A DNA stretch of 64,000 bases from Promerops cafer. Taxonomy: Eukaryota; Chordata; Aves; Passeriformes; Nectariniidae. The stretch is taken from contig VZSE01009352.1 of NCBI GenBank assembly GCA_013398275.1, positions 473,142-537,141 of the forward strand, in the 5' to 3' direction. Of this stretch, positions 36,961 to 50,390 are shown piece after piece (the first letter of the stretch is position 1; each line of letters opens with the position of its first letter). The notes below the pieces were generated by a model that did not search any database, was not told where the DNA came from, and was given only the letters and a program-made list of their open reading frames with translations. Made by a program: the position numbers and the translations under genes.

Positions 36961-39900
36961 CTATTTATGAGATCCACTTGTACGTGAAAATAAACTAATG
37001 AATACAAAAGTTTTGTATATCAGAAGGTGATATTAAATATATGATTTTTTTTTAATAATCAGAAGAGAAAGAAGAGGCACAACTACGCCAAAGAGGATTT
37101 ATTTATCCCTACATGCACAGCCTCAGTGTAACCTTCCCTAGTCCCCTCAGCCTCCTTTCTCTGACAAAGGACAGAACAGACACTGTTAAGGGGCAGTCAC
37201 CCTCTAGTGCATTCATCTGACACACTGAATGACTCATGCACTCTCTGCAGCCTGTAAAATGATACTTTGTAAAATCAGATTTACACATGTACAATCTAAG
37301 GTACTGGAAGATCACTCCATCTAAGTTGTGTTTATCCTCACCATATCATATAAATTATATGTATATTCATACACACAACTATATAATTATACTGAATATA
37401 CTTAATTACATCTGCAGCCAGTCAAATATTACAGAAAAAAAATTTATCAGTAATGCTACCACTCTAAAACAGAAACTTATTTTTTAATTAATTATATTGA
37501 TAATTTATTTGGAATCCTGGCTTCCTGCCTTTCTGCCTTCCTTCGCAACTTGTCTGCCCTCCTTCCATCCCTTCAGTTGCTCCGTTTTAAAAACTGTTTA
37601 ATTGTATTGACTAGCTTTTTATTTTTCCTATTTTGACTTTTCATATGTATAGAAATACCTTTTCATAGATTCTTTATGTAATACAGAAACCCCTCCCATA
37701 GCATAAGAAACATTTAAGGGTCAGCATAAATGAAACAAACAAAACCAAGCAATTTTTTATATATTAAGATGCAGGGTTTCTTTTGTTGTATTTTTTTTTC
37801 TTTCTGATTTGTAAGAAGGAAGCAACTAATTTTTAGCTCATAAAATAATCAGTGAAATAGTATTTGCTAGCCACAGTATTTTTCCTACTATGTGATCTGT
37901 TCTATGTCATTCAATCGTTTCATCTAAAGACAAACCTAAACCTACTGTATACAGGGCTTATTTGTATGTGAAATATGAAGTTTTGGTCTCTGAACCATAA
38001 TGATTCCTGTGACTACTCGGGCTAATGGGACTTACAAAGCATTCCTTTTTATGGACATTTTAACAATTCTGCTTGGCTCTTAAAAATTAATAAAATCATG
38101 TGAATGTTCAGTACATATGTATTGTGACTAAGTCAGCAAAAGCAGGGCAGGCTATGCCTCTCTTTCAAATCTGAACCATCTATCAAGTTGGCTTATGATT
38201 GATTTTCTCTAAAACTTTCTTCATTGCAGTGCTGTGGCAGCACTCTGTTTTTACAGCATCTTTTTTTTTTTGTGCCCCAGACTCAGAGGGCAATTCAGCA
38301 GCTGGTGCAAATTGTCATTCCTCCTCTTGATGGACAGGATGATGAGAATAGACATTGAGGATTTGTCCTTCAGAGTTTGCCTCAGTATCTGAAGCTCAAT
38401 TTTGCCATTCTGATGTAGCAAAACATCATAATTCACATTCCTCCATTTCTCCACTCATATATCGAAACTTAACTGAGGGTATTTTTAGATATCTAACTCC
38501 TCTTTTCTTTTTTGAGTCTCAAGCTCCTAGTAAAACATCCTATTTCCAGGATGCATAAAGCTCATTGTATTATTTTCTATATGATTCGAAACAGACAAAA
38601 ATACATATTTTGTTTCACACTGGATTAAACTGTTTTTACATTAATTAAGCAAAAGGGTTCTTGCTGTTTTGTGATTTGTTTACTTTTTTCTTATATATGT
38701 AACATAAATTCTATCAATATTGCTTCAAAATCCACAGTTTTGTATAGCTACTATCACAAGGAAAACTGAGTGTATATTCATAGCTGGAGTGTACCTGAAG
38801 CACTCAGAGTAAATCACTTGATGTTTGTGGGGTTTTGTGCTGCAAATCGCAATATATATAACTGCTTAATTTGCATATACAATATTTCAATCTCTTAGTC
38901 GATTTAAAGTTACAAGAAGTAAAATCCTCCCTTAGATGCTGTAAAGTACACGGGCCATCTGCGTGCGACTGTCAGATCTAATACAAGACCTAGGGAACCC
39001 TCTGAAACAGCAGCCAGAACTTGGTCAGAAGGTTCTGGAAGAAAATCTAGACCTCAGATACTTGTCTCTACGAGGCATTTGTACATGTCTGCAAGACTGC
39101 TGGGCAAAGAATTTTCAGGATACAGGGAAAGAATTTAATGAGTTTAAATGTGCCACTGCAATAGGTGGTGAAAGCCCAGTGTAGAAAATTTAGGTCGATC
39201 GAATTTTACATGCAGTTATTTGGTGTAATTTTATTATTTAGGAAATTGCAATTAAAGCTGGTTAAGTGATATGCATGGAATTGTGCAAATTGCATGTCAA
39301 TATATGTTCTAATACTTTTAATCAAGCAAATTTTTTCATTTTGGGAATATATGTAGGGAAAATCCTACTTCTGCTGAATGCAACATAAAATTGTTTTTGA
39401 CTTCAGGAAGATTGAGGGCAATATTTTCAGACCAATATTTACAAAATGCCTGCTTCCATTTAGAACAAAATGATGACATATTCTTTGTAATTAGTCAAGT
39501 TTCAGCGCAAATTTATGCACCCTCATCCAGTTTCTGAGTCTGCAGGAGGCTCTGATTAGAAACTTGCCAGGTTAACTAGCAGAAAATAAATGAAAAGACC
39601 AGAAATGGATATGAATCCAAAATCAAATAATGCCTGGGGTACATGAAATAATACAGGCAATGACTCAAATCAAAATACTACGGTCCAGGAGTGATTAAAA
39701 ACCCAGAAGTGCTAAAGCTGTTCTCAGGCTCCCAGAAGTGTCCTTGTCCATGTAGGATGTAGCAGATCCCTGCCGGGAGCTGTGAGCTGCTGCACTACAG
39801 AGAGTGGGGTGACACTGAAGGTTGCAGCATGGGGGTAACTGCACCTCAGGGGGGTTATACATCCTCAGGGATGATTGCTTGACATCATATGTATTAGTCA

Positions 39901-40309
39901 ATATCATGTTGCTAATAAATTAGTACATTGCTTTGATTGATATTTAAACTGTCTAGTTTTTCGCTGGAACGGTGTTACACTTTATTACTTTACAGTGACA
40001 GACAGGAATAGATGATGACAGTGATTCTATGTTACTGCTATGGTAAATCCCATGTTTTATAAACTGCCAAAAAAGTGTCTTAAACTGATCAAATGATAAG
40101 GTTTTCTGAAATCTCTGTGAATGGATTTGCAATAGAAATCTATATCACATTGATGCTCAAACCCACCTCAGTGTAGAGTTTGCAAGGTCTCTGTCACGAG
40201 CCTACAGCCCAGCAATTGCTGCTGGTAGGTGATGCCACTGCCGAGAGTTCAAACAGAAAAACTGGGACTAAGGCCCTTGGGACAGAGAGTGCCAGCTACT
40301 GCATTCCTC

Positions 40310-40790
40310 TCCAGACGTGAGAGACAAGAAGATAGTCAGGAGCAATCAATATATATTACTGAGGTGACACCATGCCTGATTGCCTTTTACAGTGATCTAT
40401 CAAGGCCATACTGATGATGGTAGGACAGTGGATGTGATATATCTTAAATCTGAAAGTATTTTCACAATCTTTGCTACAGCATTCTCTCTTGAAAACCAAG
40501 GAGTTGTAAGTTATATCCGTGTACTGTCAGATGGGATGAAAATTGTCTGGACTGGCAGGTCCAAAGGGTAAAACTCCATGGTTAGATATCCAGTTGGTGA
40601 CTGATAACAAGCAGAGTAGCACAAAATCAAGGCCTGGGCTGGTATTGTTCAATATGTGGCAGTCAAGATGACAACATGCGCAGCAAACCTATGGATGACA
40701 ACAGATACGAGTGCTGTTGTATGGAGGAGAATACACTGATCTGCAGGCCACCAGAAAGACTTTCCTTATAACAGAAATCTGATGACAAAT
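40310..40790 (+). mobile_element. Old CR1 reverse-transcriptase relic
   Basis: Two plus-strand frames carry recognisable CR1 ORF2 pieces. The first, near 40365-40410, reads 'TPCLIAFYSDLSRPY', which corresponds to the CR1 motif around SCLTNLIAFYD. The second, about 40420-40505, reads 'GRTVDVIYL', which corresponds to GRAVDVIYLD, and then 'ATAFSLENQG'. At the nucleotide level 'ttcaatatgtggcag' and 'cagcaaacctatggatgaca' mark the positions of the FNIFIND and KFADDT coding segments. Frameshifts and stops make it nonfunctional. It is strongly diverged, so this is an ancient insertion. Confidence 0.65.
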
Positions 40791-43700
40791 ACTGGAAGTT
40801 GAGGAGCTATCAGGAATGGCATGTGGGAATTTTAAGAACACAATACCTACTAGAATGGTTATGGAAGAATCCTAATGACTTATAAAGTTGAGGGGCTCTC
40901 TGGTCCCACCCTTTGAGAACACTTGCTGGACTAAAATTTCCCCAAAGGTCATCCTGCAGGATTTTTTGTTTTGTTTTGTTGAAGAGCTAGTACTTATTTG
41001 GAGTGGAAGGCCAGGGGACCAAACCCAGGAATTAATTAAGACACTAACTATTAATTAATAATGTCTCAATTTCCCTTCTTTCTTCTGGAATTGCATTAGT
41101 AACAATTCTAATTCAAACACAGAAGAGTGAAGAGCACAATTGGGGATGCCAGTGGACATAAATATTTCCCCCTTCTCCTTAGCTTTCTCCCTTCTGTTTT
41201 TTCTTGACCTAGTTTATATGACAACAGTCACACTGGAACCCTACAGGGCTCAAAAAGGTTTCCCCCTCTTTTACAGCTGCATAGAGGAAGATTGCCCAGG
41301 ATGAGCCCTGCTCTCACACAGTTCTGGCTATAACTTTATAAAGGATTCTGTAAATTCCCCTCTATCAAGAGCAAACATACATATTCATATAACAGTTTAT
41401 GTTTTCCACATGCAATATAAAAAATGTCGCCATTTTATGTCCTTTGTAGCATCTTATTATAATATGCAAATGTAATTTTTTTTTCTCTGGCTTCTGAGTG
41501 AAATGTATGGAAGTACACAGTAAGCAACAGAGCCGCAGTAAAACAAAACACCAATTTAACCAACCGGCTCACCAAGCAGTGCAAAAATTATTCTAATCCA
41601 TTGTGTGAAGTTATTTTCCCTTAGGAACAAGTACTCTTCAGAAGTTACACTATATTTTCTGACAGTGAATTCCAGAAACTCACTGCCAATTACTGCAAAT
41701 ACTTTTGTTGACCTACTTGGCAAGCCACTAGAGATCAAACTACACTTACAGCAAACAAGCCATAAAAAAAAGGTTATTCTTCTCTTATCCTTCCTCTCAA
41801 GCTCCAATTCCTCTGCTAGCTAAATTGATGTTTGCTTGGGCTGCATTAGGTTTACCTGGAGCAAATCCCTTTGTTCCACTGTTTGACAGTCCTCAATCGT
41901 ACTAGGCTGCTCTGTCTTTTGCTCTTCCAAAGTGACTGGAAGCATAAACACTTTACAAGGACATCATCCTTCAGAGCAGACTAAAGCAAGGCACTCACAA
42001 GTGCTGTAAACTTTATAGTTCCATTTTGCTGTCTTTTGTTGTTGTTTAGACAATATTTGTGTCATTTTAGCAGGAGTCTTAAAATGACAGGAGAGGAACA
42101 AATTTCTAACCCTTCAATCATTATTATCTGTTTACTCATCTGGAATAAAATCTGTTTGTATAATGACATAGTCTTTATATTTTACTAGAATTTGTGGTTT
42201 TGTTGGATTTTTTTTTCCTGGAGCATTACGGCTTTGAAACTTTTTTTCCTGGAAAAAAGTTTTCATAAAATACTAAGTATTTTTGAGCACATATTTAACA
42301 GCCATAATATTACAAAATATTAAATAGAGGAAAAACCTTACTTCTGTGCCAAAGGCATTCCCCAAATCCCATTTCAGACAAAGTTTTTTATTTTGAAACT
42401 GCCTTTTTTTGAAACAAGTTAAAGATCATAGACAAGAGATACATATTATAGTTGTTCAAGCTCTCCTGCAAATTTGATCCCAATTACTCATACAGTAAGG
42501 ATTTTTTTTTTTTCAATTGGAAGGTTGACTTAGAATAAAGAAAAATGCAAAACCTCCAAATGTTAGACATAAAGAAATTCGTAAAAGTTGCAATATATAC
42601 CTGTGCTTGGAAGGCTTAAAGCAAATCAGAAAGTAAAAACAGTAGCTACAGTTTAAAAAAAAAATCTCCATCTGCAGTATAATTACAAGTATCAAAATAT
42701 TTTTCTTACTTTAAGTGATGCTATGATTTTTATATTCCAGTGAAAAATTTTACATTTGAAAATTCAGGGCTAGCAATTCAGATATGGTAGAAATGTTAGA
42801 AGTTTGAGAGATTAAGGTAGAAGAGGGAAAGATCTGTTGTGACATTGCTGGGAAAATGTATTATAAGACAAATGTTTCAATGTTAATATCTCCTATTTAC
42901 TATCTTCACAGTAAAACAATAAACCATGGCAAATCTGAAAATCTGAGACAACCACCTCAGTCCCATTTGCAAAAAATGATACAAGAATTTAATGCTGCTT
43001 ATTTTTTGTAGGATTAAGATTTACCTCACATAACTTTGTATACCTAAAATATAAAAACTGGGGTGTGATTTTAATTATATCTTAACTTCAATTTTAAAAT
43101 TATGAGGTGTCTAATCTTAACTGGGCATTGTTTCCTTAAACAATCACTAAATATCACCTCTATAAAGCCATCTGTGTCCTCTGAGGAGACCCCACAACAA
43201 AGGCTAGAATCTAAGTTAGACCAGAGAGGAGTTATTTGCTGGCCTGTACCTGGGTCCTTGTCTGCCTTTTGCATGTCTGCACTCAAAGGAGTAAAGGAAT
43301 AACTTTACCCTTACTAAACAGCATCCAAAGAAATTCTGTAGTACTTAAAATGAATGTAAAGGGATAAGTAATTGAAATTAACTCCATTCAACATGCAATG
43401 TGTCATAATGCTGGATAGCTAAATGTTAATGTCTACTTGTGTGGACTCTTTCTGCAAAAAGAGAAGAACCACTTCCAAATGGGAGCTCATTCTGTCCTAA
43501 TGTAACTGAAATGGTACAACCAAGCACTTTGTGATGGGATAAATAATCTTCTGGAGTGCCTAGAAGTAAAGGCACTCCCAGGACTAACTTAAATTAAGCA
43601 TGTAATTTTGGCTCATTTTGTAGACTGCAATACAAAACTATGATAAAATTGCTTTCACATTTGATATTCTTATACAAGTCTATATAGTCATATAGGATTA

Positions 43701-46700
43701 AGAGTAGCTAGTTTTCTGCAGGGAATAAACTGCATGCAATATTATATGTGTTTTATTTTTGCTGTGCTCTTATCCTCAGGTGACAAAAATGATGTGTCAC
43801 TGTTTCTAAGGGTGATCTCAAAGTAGGAACTAACACAAAAATACACCTCGTATTTACATAAAATATATGTAATTTTTTTTAAAAAATAGTATTAGAAAAA
43901 GGTTTATCTGAGAGGGAGCAGAGACTGAGTTTGCTGAAATGCTGTACTTGAAAGAAAGGAGAATTAGTATTCAAGATCTTTATTACCCTCTTTCTTCCAG
44001 CATTATGTTTAATTTTTTCAGTGGGAATGGATGGTGAATATCTTTGTGGCAATGTTTATAAACATAATTTGATAATTAAAAAAGTAAAATATACGTTATT
44101 GCATTCATTGGAAATAATTTGTGGAATACAAATGTACAAACACTGGTATTAAAAACATTTTCCTCTCTATTAACTGCAACCACAAAAATTTTGTAAATCC
44201 CTTGGCATGTATGAAGCCAGTTTTTTCTATTTTCCTACAACAGAGAAACATTCACTATTAACTTGCAACTATTTAGAACATACCTTATAAAAAAGAAATT
44301 ACTAAAATGGAGAAATTGTTGGCTTTTTATAATATTTCCAAATTAGATGTATATAACATAAATTCCTGCCATTGAAATTATAAAGATATTTCTTCATTCT
44401 CAAAAGGACAGTCTTGTAGGCAGTTGAAAACTTTCTTTTCAGATGAACTTAAATCTTCAATATAATGATTGAGGAATATATTGATTTGGAAAATGAGGTA
44501 AGTATTTTTCTTGTCATAAATAAAAGGGGAAATCCTTAAATATATGCACATGATCAATTGTTCATTGATCCTTTTGCACATGTATAATTTACCAAAATGG
44601 CTGCCTATTTATTTTTGAGAGGATTTAGAAAAATATTTTTCTCTTGCAAAAATCCTTTCACTTCCTCTTATTCCTGGGAGATATTGAATCATAATACATT
44701 TCTTTTGTGAAAATAATTGTGGTTGAATTTAGGATGCAAGAAACACTGTTTAGAAACCTCAGTTGATCTGTGTGTAACTTCCTGTTAGTGGTTTGTCTTC
44801 TGCAAGTATTAGCTGCACTGAGGGGAAAACATGCATACAGGTGTGGATTTAATAATCGGATATCATATGATACTTTTCACTTCCTTTGCACACTTGAATC
44901 ATACATATTATATATCATTGAGTCCACAATTGAGAAAAGAAATCTAATATGCTAAAACAGGTACACAGAGTGTTATGAAATGAAAAAAAAAACCAGGAAA
45001 ATTATTATATACCTAGTGACAACATAACAAAGGTGAGACACCCTTGTTCCCAAGGGATACAGAGTTTTTCATACTCTGAAAGAATAAAGCCATGTAGTGG
45101 AAATAACAAGATTCACACATGCTAGGTAGGGGTAGTATAGTCTGGAGGCCCCCTGTGGCCAAAGATTTGGCAGCATTGTCTGAATACCACAGTGATTTGT
45201 GAAATGACCAACTTAATTCTCTCTGCTCAAGCATCTGTTTATTTAGGCAAAGCTTGCTTTCTACAGGAAGCAATGTTAGAAATAATTTTTTTATTTTTTT
45301 CACCTTATGTTTAATGATTTTATAGATATGGTATGGAAGAGACAGTAATTTCCTTTTCCTATCCATCACCTTTTTCTCCTGCTTCATATTGTTATTACTG
45401 CCAAATACAATAGTAAGTTCATGTAACACTATTGTTTTGATCAGTAGTGATTGCTACAAGAAAGAAGCACTGAATCTTTTGGAAGAAACCCTTGATTGTT
45501 AAATATATGTTCAAATTCACACAATTTCTAACTACAGAAAGTACAATGAAAGCAAAAGTAACTGGCCAAATGTGGTTCTCTCTTACATTGGAAAAGAGGA
45601 GAAATAGATGAAAGCAGGAAAGCAGATGCCATTTTCTCTTTCAAGTACTGCAATTTTGAAGTAAAAACTCTTAGATTGTTGAGGTGAAATTTTAGCAAAA
45701 CTATTGATCAAGCTGCATGTCTGAATCAAACAACGGCAGTATATGTGTAGGCGTATCAAGGAGCCTGGGATTCTTTCCTCAGCCTCTTTTTTCAATAGTA
45801 GAAAAATGAAAAAGGGACCAAACTCAGAAATTCCAAGTTGCCGAGAAAAATGTAATAGAACTGCTTAGAACATGTTCTCTATTATAATATTTTGACTAAG
45901 CAAACACTGTACATAAGTATATAAGCTCGCATTTTGTTCTTAAATATTTATGTGTGTGTTTAAATTTTTATTGGAAGCTATGTGAATTGATACTATATTC
46001 TGAAAAAATCTGACGCATTTTATATAATTACTGGTGCTCTGCTGATTATAAAGATGAACTACACATCCTTGCATCTCCAGGATTTCTCTATCAACAGAAA
46101 ACATTGCTGTGTTGATGAGTTAACCACTGTTGTGGGGGCAAAGTTGGAAAATATGTCTAGTCAGACAAGTTTTAAAGATATTCTTTCACTAAAAAATATT
46201 CCTTTATCTCTTTGTTTCATCTTTGAGAACATTCTGTAAACTGCAGCATAAAGAGAGAGAAAACTTTTTATGTATTCTTTTCACAAAGAAAATCATGGCT
46301 ATTTTAGTTCCCAAACTTTGAAGTAAATATTTAGATCTAATTTTTCACAGGTAGATAATTAATTACCACAGATCAAATGTGTTAGTGGGGAATGAATGGA
46401 AAATTATAGCTGTGTAACATTTGGTATGCAAAACTCTGTAGGGACTACTTTTGAATATTGCATAAATGTTTTCAAATCAGGCACATCCAAATGACTTCAA
46501 TTTATGATATTCCCTTAAACCTAACAGCTGCATCGTTTCTGGAATGAGCCTCTCCAGACTCATCAGTCTGAATAAAAAATTCAGATGACCATTAATTATC
46601 TTCAATACAAATCTGGCAGTTCCCTTTTCGTACTGGACAAGTCTCGTGGTGAGACAGAACAGCTATACTTGATTAATGACAAACTACAAGACACACATAT

Positions 46701-48119
46701 ATCACCATAACAAAGAAATGCTTCTTAACTATCTATATTAAGTAAATTCTAAAAAATTACTAGTGCTTGCTCTGAATCCTGTTTTATCTGATCTATCAGG
46801 AAGACTTTAAGGCATTACTTGATGAAGTCTGGAGAAGATCTTTGGGTTTCTAATGGGGTTGTGCTTGAAACTTACATGCAGGTCCCAAAAACACTGTCTT
46901 GTAGTCATCATAATGCTGAAAGGAACTTTCAGATCAGACTTAAAACATTTCCTACCTGAACAGAAGCTTCTATACTTGTAACCCACTGAGAAGACGCACA
47001 GCTCAGCTTTTATTTCAGTGATATGGTAATTTAGGAAAAAAAAAAAAAAAGGAGGAAGAGAAATGCCTAGTTTTTTTCTGGTTTTCAACTGCATTTTTGT
47101 ACCTTCAACCATGTGCCATTCTCCAAATATATTGTGAGCTTAACATCTGAGTGGCATTTCAATTAAAAAAATTCTTAAAAGCTATGTTTCTGCTTCCCAC
47201 CATTGAAAATATTTCAGTAGTGTTTTCACGGTCTTAGTAAACACTGCTCTAGAGGTTAAGGGACTTTAAGGTGTACAGGACAAATAGGGAAACTGTGCTT
47301 GAGTTTTTTAAAATCAAGAACTCAACTCACTTCTCACTACAGTCTCCACTTTAACCTATACTGTTCTGCTTCTGTGCAATGTCACACAAGTGCATTTCAC
47401 CCAAAGAAGTTTATTTAAAAAAAAACCAAAAACAAAACCTGTTGAGATTTGAACAAATAAAAACCACTAAAAGCTGCCACTCTTACGATAGCTTAGTTAA
47501 AGCTATCACTAATATCCATGATTATGGACATTCTGTCCAGCACAAAACTTTATAGAGGAAAACGATCCAAACCAGTATGAACAAAAGGCAGTCACTGCTT
47601 TATGGCCTTGGGGACAAGGTCCCGCTTAAGTTTGGTAGTATAAGCATAATATATACAGTGTGTGTGCAATTATATGTGTGTGCAAATAAGAAATTATTGG
47701 TATTGAAGATAATTTAAACTATGTTCCTGCTTTTAGGATGACTAAATCTCACCTCAAGTCAAAATAAGCCCAGTGTTGTGCAGCTTTTGTTAACAGAGGG
47801 ATATTATGCCTTGTCATGGAAGGCAAATCTTGTTTCATCTTAGTAAATGTTCCTGTCTGAGGTCAGCCTGAAATGTATCCTCCTCTACTTGCTTTGTAAT
47901 GACATAACTGTCTCTGTGCTGTCTATATGTCCTGTGAATTTGGCATAATAAGTGAATTGCTTAGAATTGAGAGTATTCATCAGTTTTCAAAAAGCTGGGT
48001 TTTTTAAAGCTTATTCTCAGAATCACTAACACACAGCATAAAACAAGTATGAAAAAAATAATATGTGATATTTCTCTATAACATCTACTGATGCCTTTTC
48101 CTAGGCTTAGAATTAAAAG
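40791..48119. other. Long gene-free stretch
   Basis: About 7.3 kb without a supported gene. The longest ORF (45013-45429, minus, 138 codons) is about what AT-rich noncoding DNA of this length yields once by chance and has no family signature. A-rich and T-rich runs are scattered throughout. A patch around 46500-46690 has enhancer-like word content (ATTAATTATC) but is otherwise unremarkable. Confidence 0.5.
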
Positions 48120-48483
48120 CCAAACACGGTTAGAGGGGGAAAAGGGATTTTACCTTGGTGCTCATTAAAGATCCTTTGTTCCAGGCAGAAGCACCCTGCA
48201 GAAGTGCCCGCCTGGACCGGTGCACGGAACCCACCAAAGACCCACTGTGATGGTTCGAGTGTACAATTAGAGATCTTGCATATTGGCATATCTATCACAG
48301 GTTTCCCAGTGGGAGGCTCAGGAGAAGCCCCCTCATAAGGAATGCCCCCCCTGCACGGGTCTATCTTAGATTACAGAAGGGGTTCTGGAGAGGACCTTGG
48401 GTCTGGGGCTCTCTGACACCCTGACTACGACATTTCCAAGATGTTTAGTCTCTTGGCTTAACAGAACTTTGGGTCTAAGATAG
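48120..48483. other. GC-richer island, possible unclassified LTR remnant
   Basis: This block is clearly richer in GC and CpG than its flanks (for example 'cccgcctggaccggtgcacg' and 'ggaatgccccccctgcacgg'). A word TGTGATGGTTCGAG occurs at 48247, where an LTR-like terminus could lie. A perfect 10-bp inverted repeat (CTATCTTAGA at 48361-48370, TCTAAGATAG at 48474-48483) brackets its right third. I do not recognise the family. An ERV LTR fragment is the likeliest reading, but a decayed gene fragment cannot be excluded. No open frame above 61 codons is present. Confidence 0.35.
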
Positions 48484-48737
48484 TTATTAAACTAGGGAAT
48501 TACAAGTATGTGGGCTAAAAGCACTTGGGATGCATAAAAGCTGCATAAAAGTGTATGTGAAAGGGGGATATGAGAAAAGTATATGAAAAAGCAAAATCAT
48601 CAAGGCATCACTACTAAATAATATTCCTTCCATATTAATATAAAGGAAAACAAAGAAGAGAGAGATTGTCCTCAGAAGTCTTTGTCCTCAGAATAATCAT
48701 CCAAATCTAGAGGTTTGGAGTTTTTGTATAGTTTTCT

Positions 48738-48835
48738 AGTTTTCTTTTCTTTTCTTTTCTTTTCTTTTCTTTTCTTTTCTTTTCTTTTCTTTTCTTTTCT
48801 TTTCTTTTCTTTTCTTTTCTTTTCTTTTCTTTTCC
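48738..48835. repeat. TTTTC pentanucleotide microsatellite
   Basis: About 19 nearly perfect TTTTC units on the plus strand, continuing into an impure T-rich run. The minus strand reads as GAAAA, giving a spurious Lys/Arg/Glu-repeat ORF. There is high slippage potential. Confidence 0.96.
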
Positions 48836-49087
48836 TTTTTTTTTTCTTTTTTATTTTTGGTGTATACATTCATCAAAGACATATATGATAAAATAAATGG
48901 CTATAAAACAGATATTCTTAGCTGAAAAATCAGCATGTTTGTGTTTGTTGCAAGATATATTCTACTAAGACAAAATAGGAAAATTACCACAATTTTATGC
49001 TGAGGAAACATTGAAATCTACAGTAAACTCCATTGAAAGCTATCCTTACCACTGGAAGTTTATAACTACAGAATGTTAGTTTTCCTC

Positions 49088-49223
49088 TTTTTTTTTTTTT
49101 TTTTTTTTTTTTNACGTCTTTGCAGAAAGACTGTCTAGGTCAGGAACTGCATTTTTGTAATTTATTTTATTATTCTTTTATTATGTTTTTTTTCCTTTTT
49201 TTTTTTTTTTTTTTTTTTTTTTT
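49088..49223. repeat. Poly-T tracts with an ambiguous base
   Basis: A 25-T run at 49088-49112 is followed directly by an N at 49113, and a second T-rich run sits at 49186-49223, within 100 bp. Both are likely sequencing or assembly trouble spots, and their lengths should not be trusted. Confidence 0.93.
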
Positions 49224-50009
49224 GGCAGGAGAAACACTTGGCAAAACACTGTAAAAGGACATTAAATATCAAAAGTAGATTTCTTATTTATCTGCATATA
49301 ATCCTCTTTGCTTTTTTTTTTTTCTTTTAGATATGATGTAACAAAATAGATCTTTGTTCTCAATCAGCATAGATTTTACCAAGTATCAAAATTCTGTATT
49401 CACAACTTGTATCAGAACTCCTCAGACAGAAGAATGTATGGTGCTTTTGTGTTGACATTAGAGGAAAGAGCATGTCTAAAATGTGTAATATTAATTTTAT
49501 TTATTCATTTAAGTAAATGGCACAATCATCACAGAAAAATAAATTCTGGACCATCATTTTTAGAGGCAGTTTTGTACGTCAGCTTTGATTCTTTTGGTAG
49601 AATAGTTCATCAGGGATTCAGTTTTTAATGAGTTTTCTATTGTCATCCTCTTTATCTTACTAAGGCTCCTTCTATTTTTAAATGTTCTCAAAACTCATGC
49701 ATTTCAGTAGCATAGAAGAAGCAGCTATGTGTCTGTGATTTCCAAGCAGCCTCTTTAAAGAGCTGTCAGTTGCATTCTTTATTTTTCCTTTTAGTCAAGC
49801 AGAGATTAACTTTTATTTTTTAAGTATGTGACCTCTGTGGCAAAATGTCTTCTTTTCAGAACCCATTCATGAAATAGCTGTCTCTCAGCCAATATTTGCC
49901 TTTCAACAGCAAATTATCATCTTTGTGTGTGAGTTCCAATATTTAAAAAAAAAAAAAAATTACAAGAAAAGCTCTTCTATTTTCTGGGATGGCTTTAAGA
50001 AGTGTTAAC

Positions 50010-50390
50010 AATATGCAGCTACACTGAAGTGTGAAATCCCAATTCAAGGCCCCAAAGGCTTTACAACAGTAATTGTAACATATAGCATCCAAAGGTCAGG
50101 GTATATTTTGTGAAAGTCCGTCGATGACAGCTGTCATTACAACTTCACTGCCAAGAAAACTGTAGTTATGAAGGCACTCAGGGGAATAGAAGGCATTTAA
50201 CTACCAAAGGTTTATTTCTAATGCTATTTTAACATGTAAGTTCTGCTTACAATAAAGGCCAGTGAACAAGATAATTTATGAAAAAGTCTGTTAATGACTG
50301 AAAGCTCCTGTTCTTATTTCAGCTTAAAATTAGTCAATGTAATTATTCAAGCACTAGAGGTGATTCATTACAAGGCAGGCAATAATAGAA
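50010..50390. promoter_or_regulatory. Candidate conserved noncoding element with palindromic site
   Basis: Complex, non-repetitive sequence containing a perfect 14-bp palindrome ATGACAGCTGTCAT at 50124-50137, which is an E-box CAGCTG inside two inverted TGACAG words. It also has GTAATTATTC near 50340 and repeated ATTAC/GTAAT words. TGACAG is the core bound by TALE homeodomain factors (MEIS and TGIF), and TGACAGCTGTCA is a known type of dimeric site for them. Enhancer function is inferred. Confidence 0.32.
50124..50137. promoter_or_regulatory. Perfect palindrome, TALE-homeodomain/E-box type
   Basis: ATGACAGCTGTCAT is self-complementary over all 14 bases. It combines two inverted TGACAG half-sites (MEIS/TGIF type) around the E-box CAGCTG. 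The sequence match is direct; occupancy is unknown. Confidence 0.4.

Larger units (their letters stand above)
30727..40309. other. Long gene-free stretch
   Basis: About 9.6 kb without a supported gene. It contains a doubtful CR1 tail at 35707-35760, the conserved-element candidate at 36770-36960, and a GC-richer patch near 39690-39860 of unknown origin. A 73-codon plus-strand stretch at 38963-39184 is open only from a GTG codon and has no family signature. Confidence 0.5.

Noticed and set aside
38963..39184. 73-codon plus-strand ORF of balanced composition
   Set aside because: It is open only from GTG, has no family signature, and lacks consensus splice sites at its edges.
45013..45429. 138-codon minus-strand ORF
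   Set aside because: An ORF of this length is expected about once by chance in 64 kb of AT-rich DNA. It has no domain, no splice or start context, and atypical composition.
48672..48869. Lys/Arg/Glu-repeat ORF
   Set aside because: It is a direct translation of the TTTTC microsatellite.
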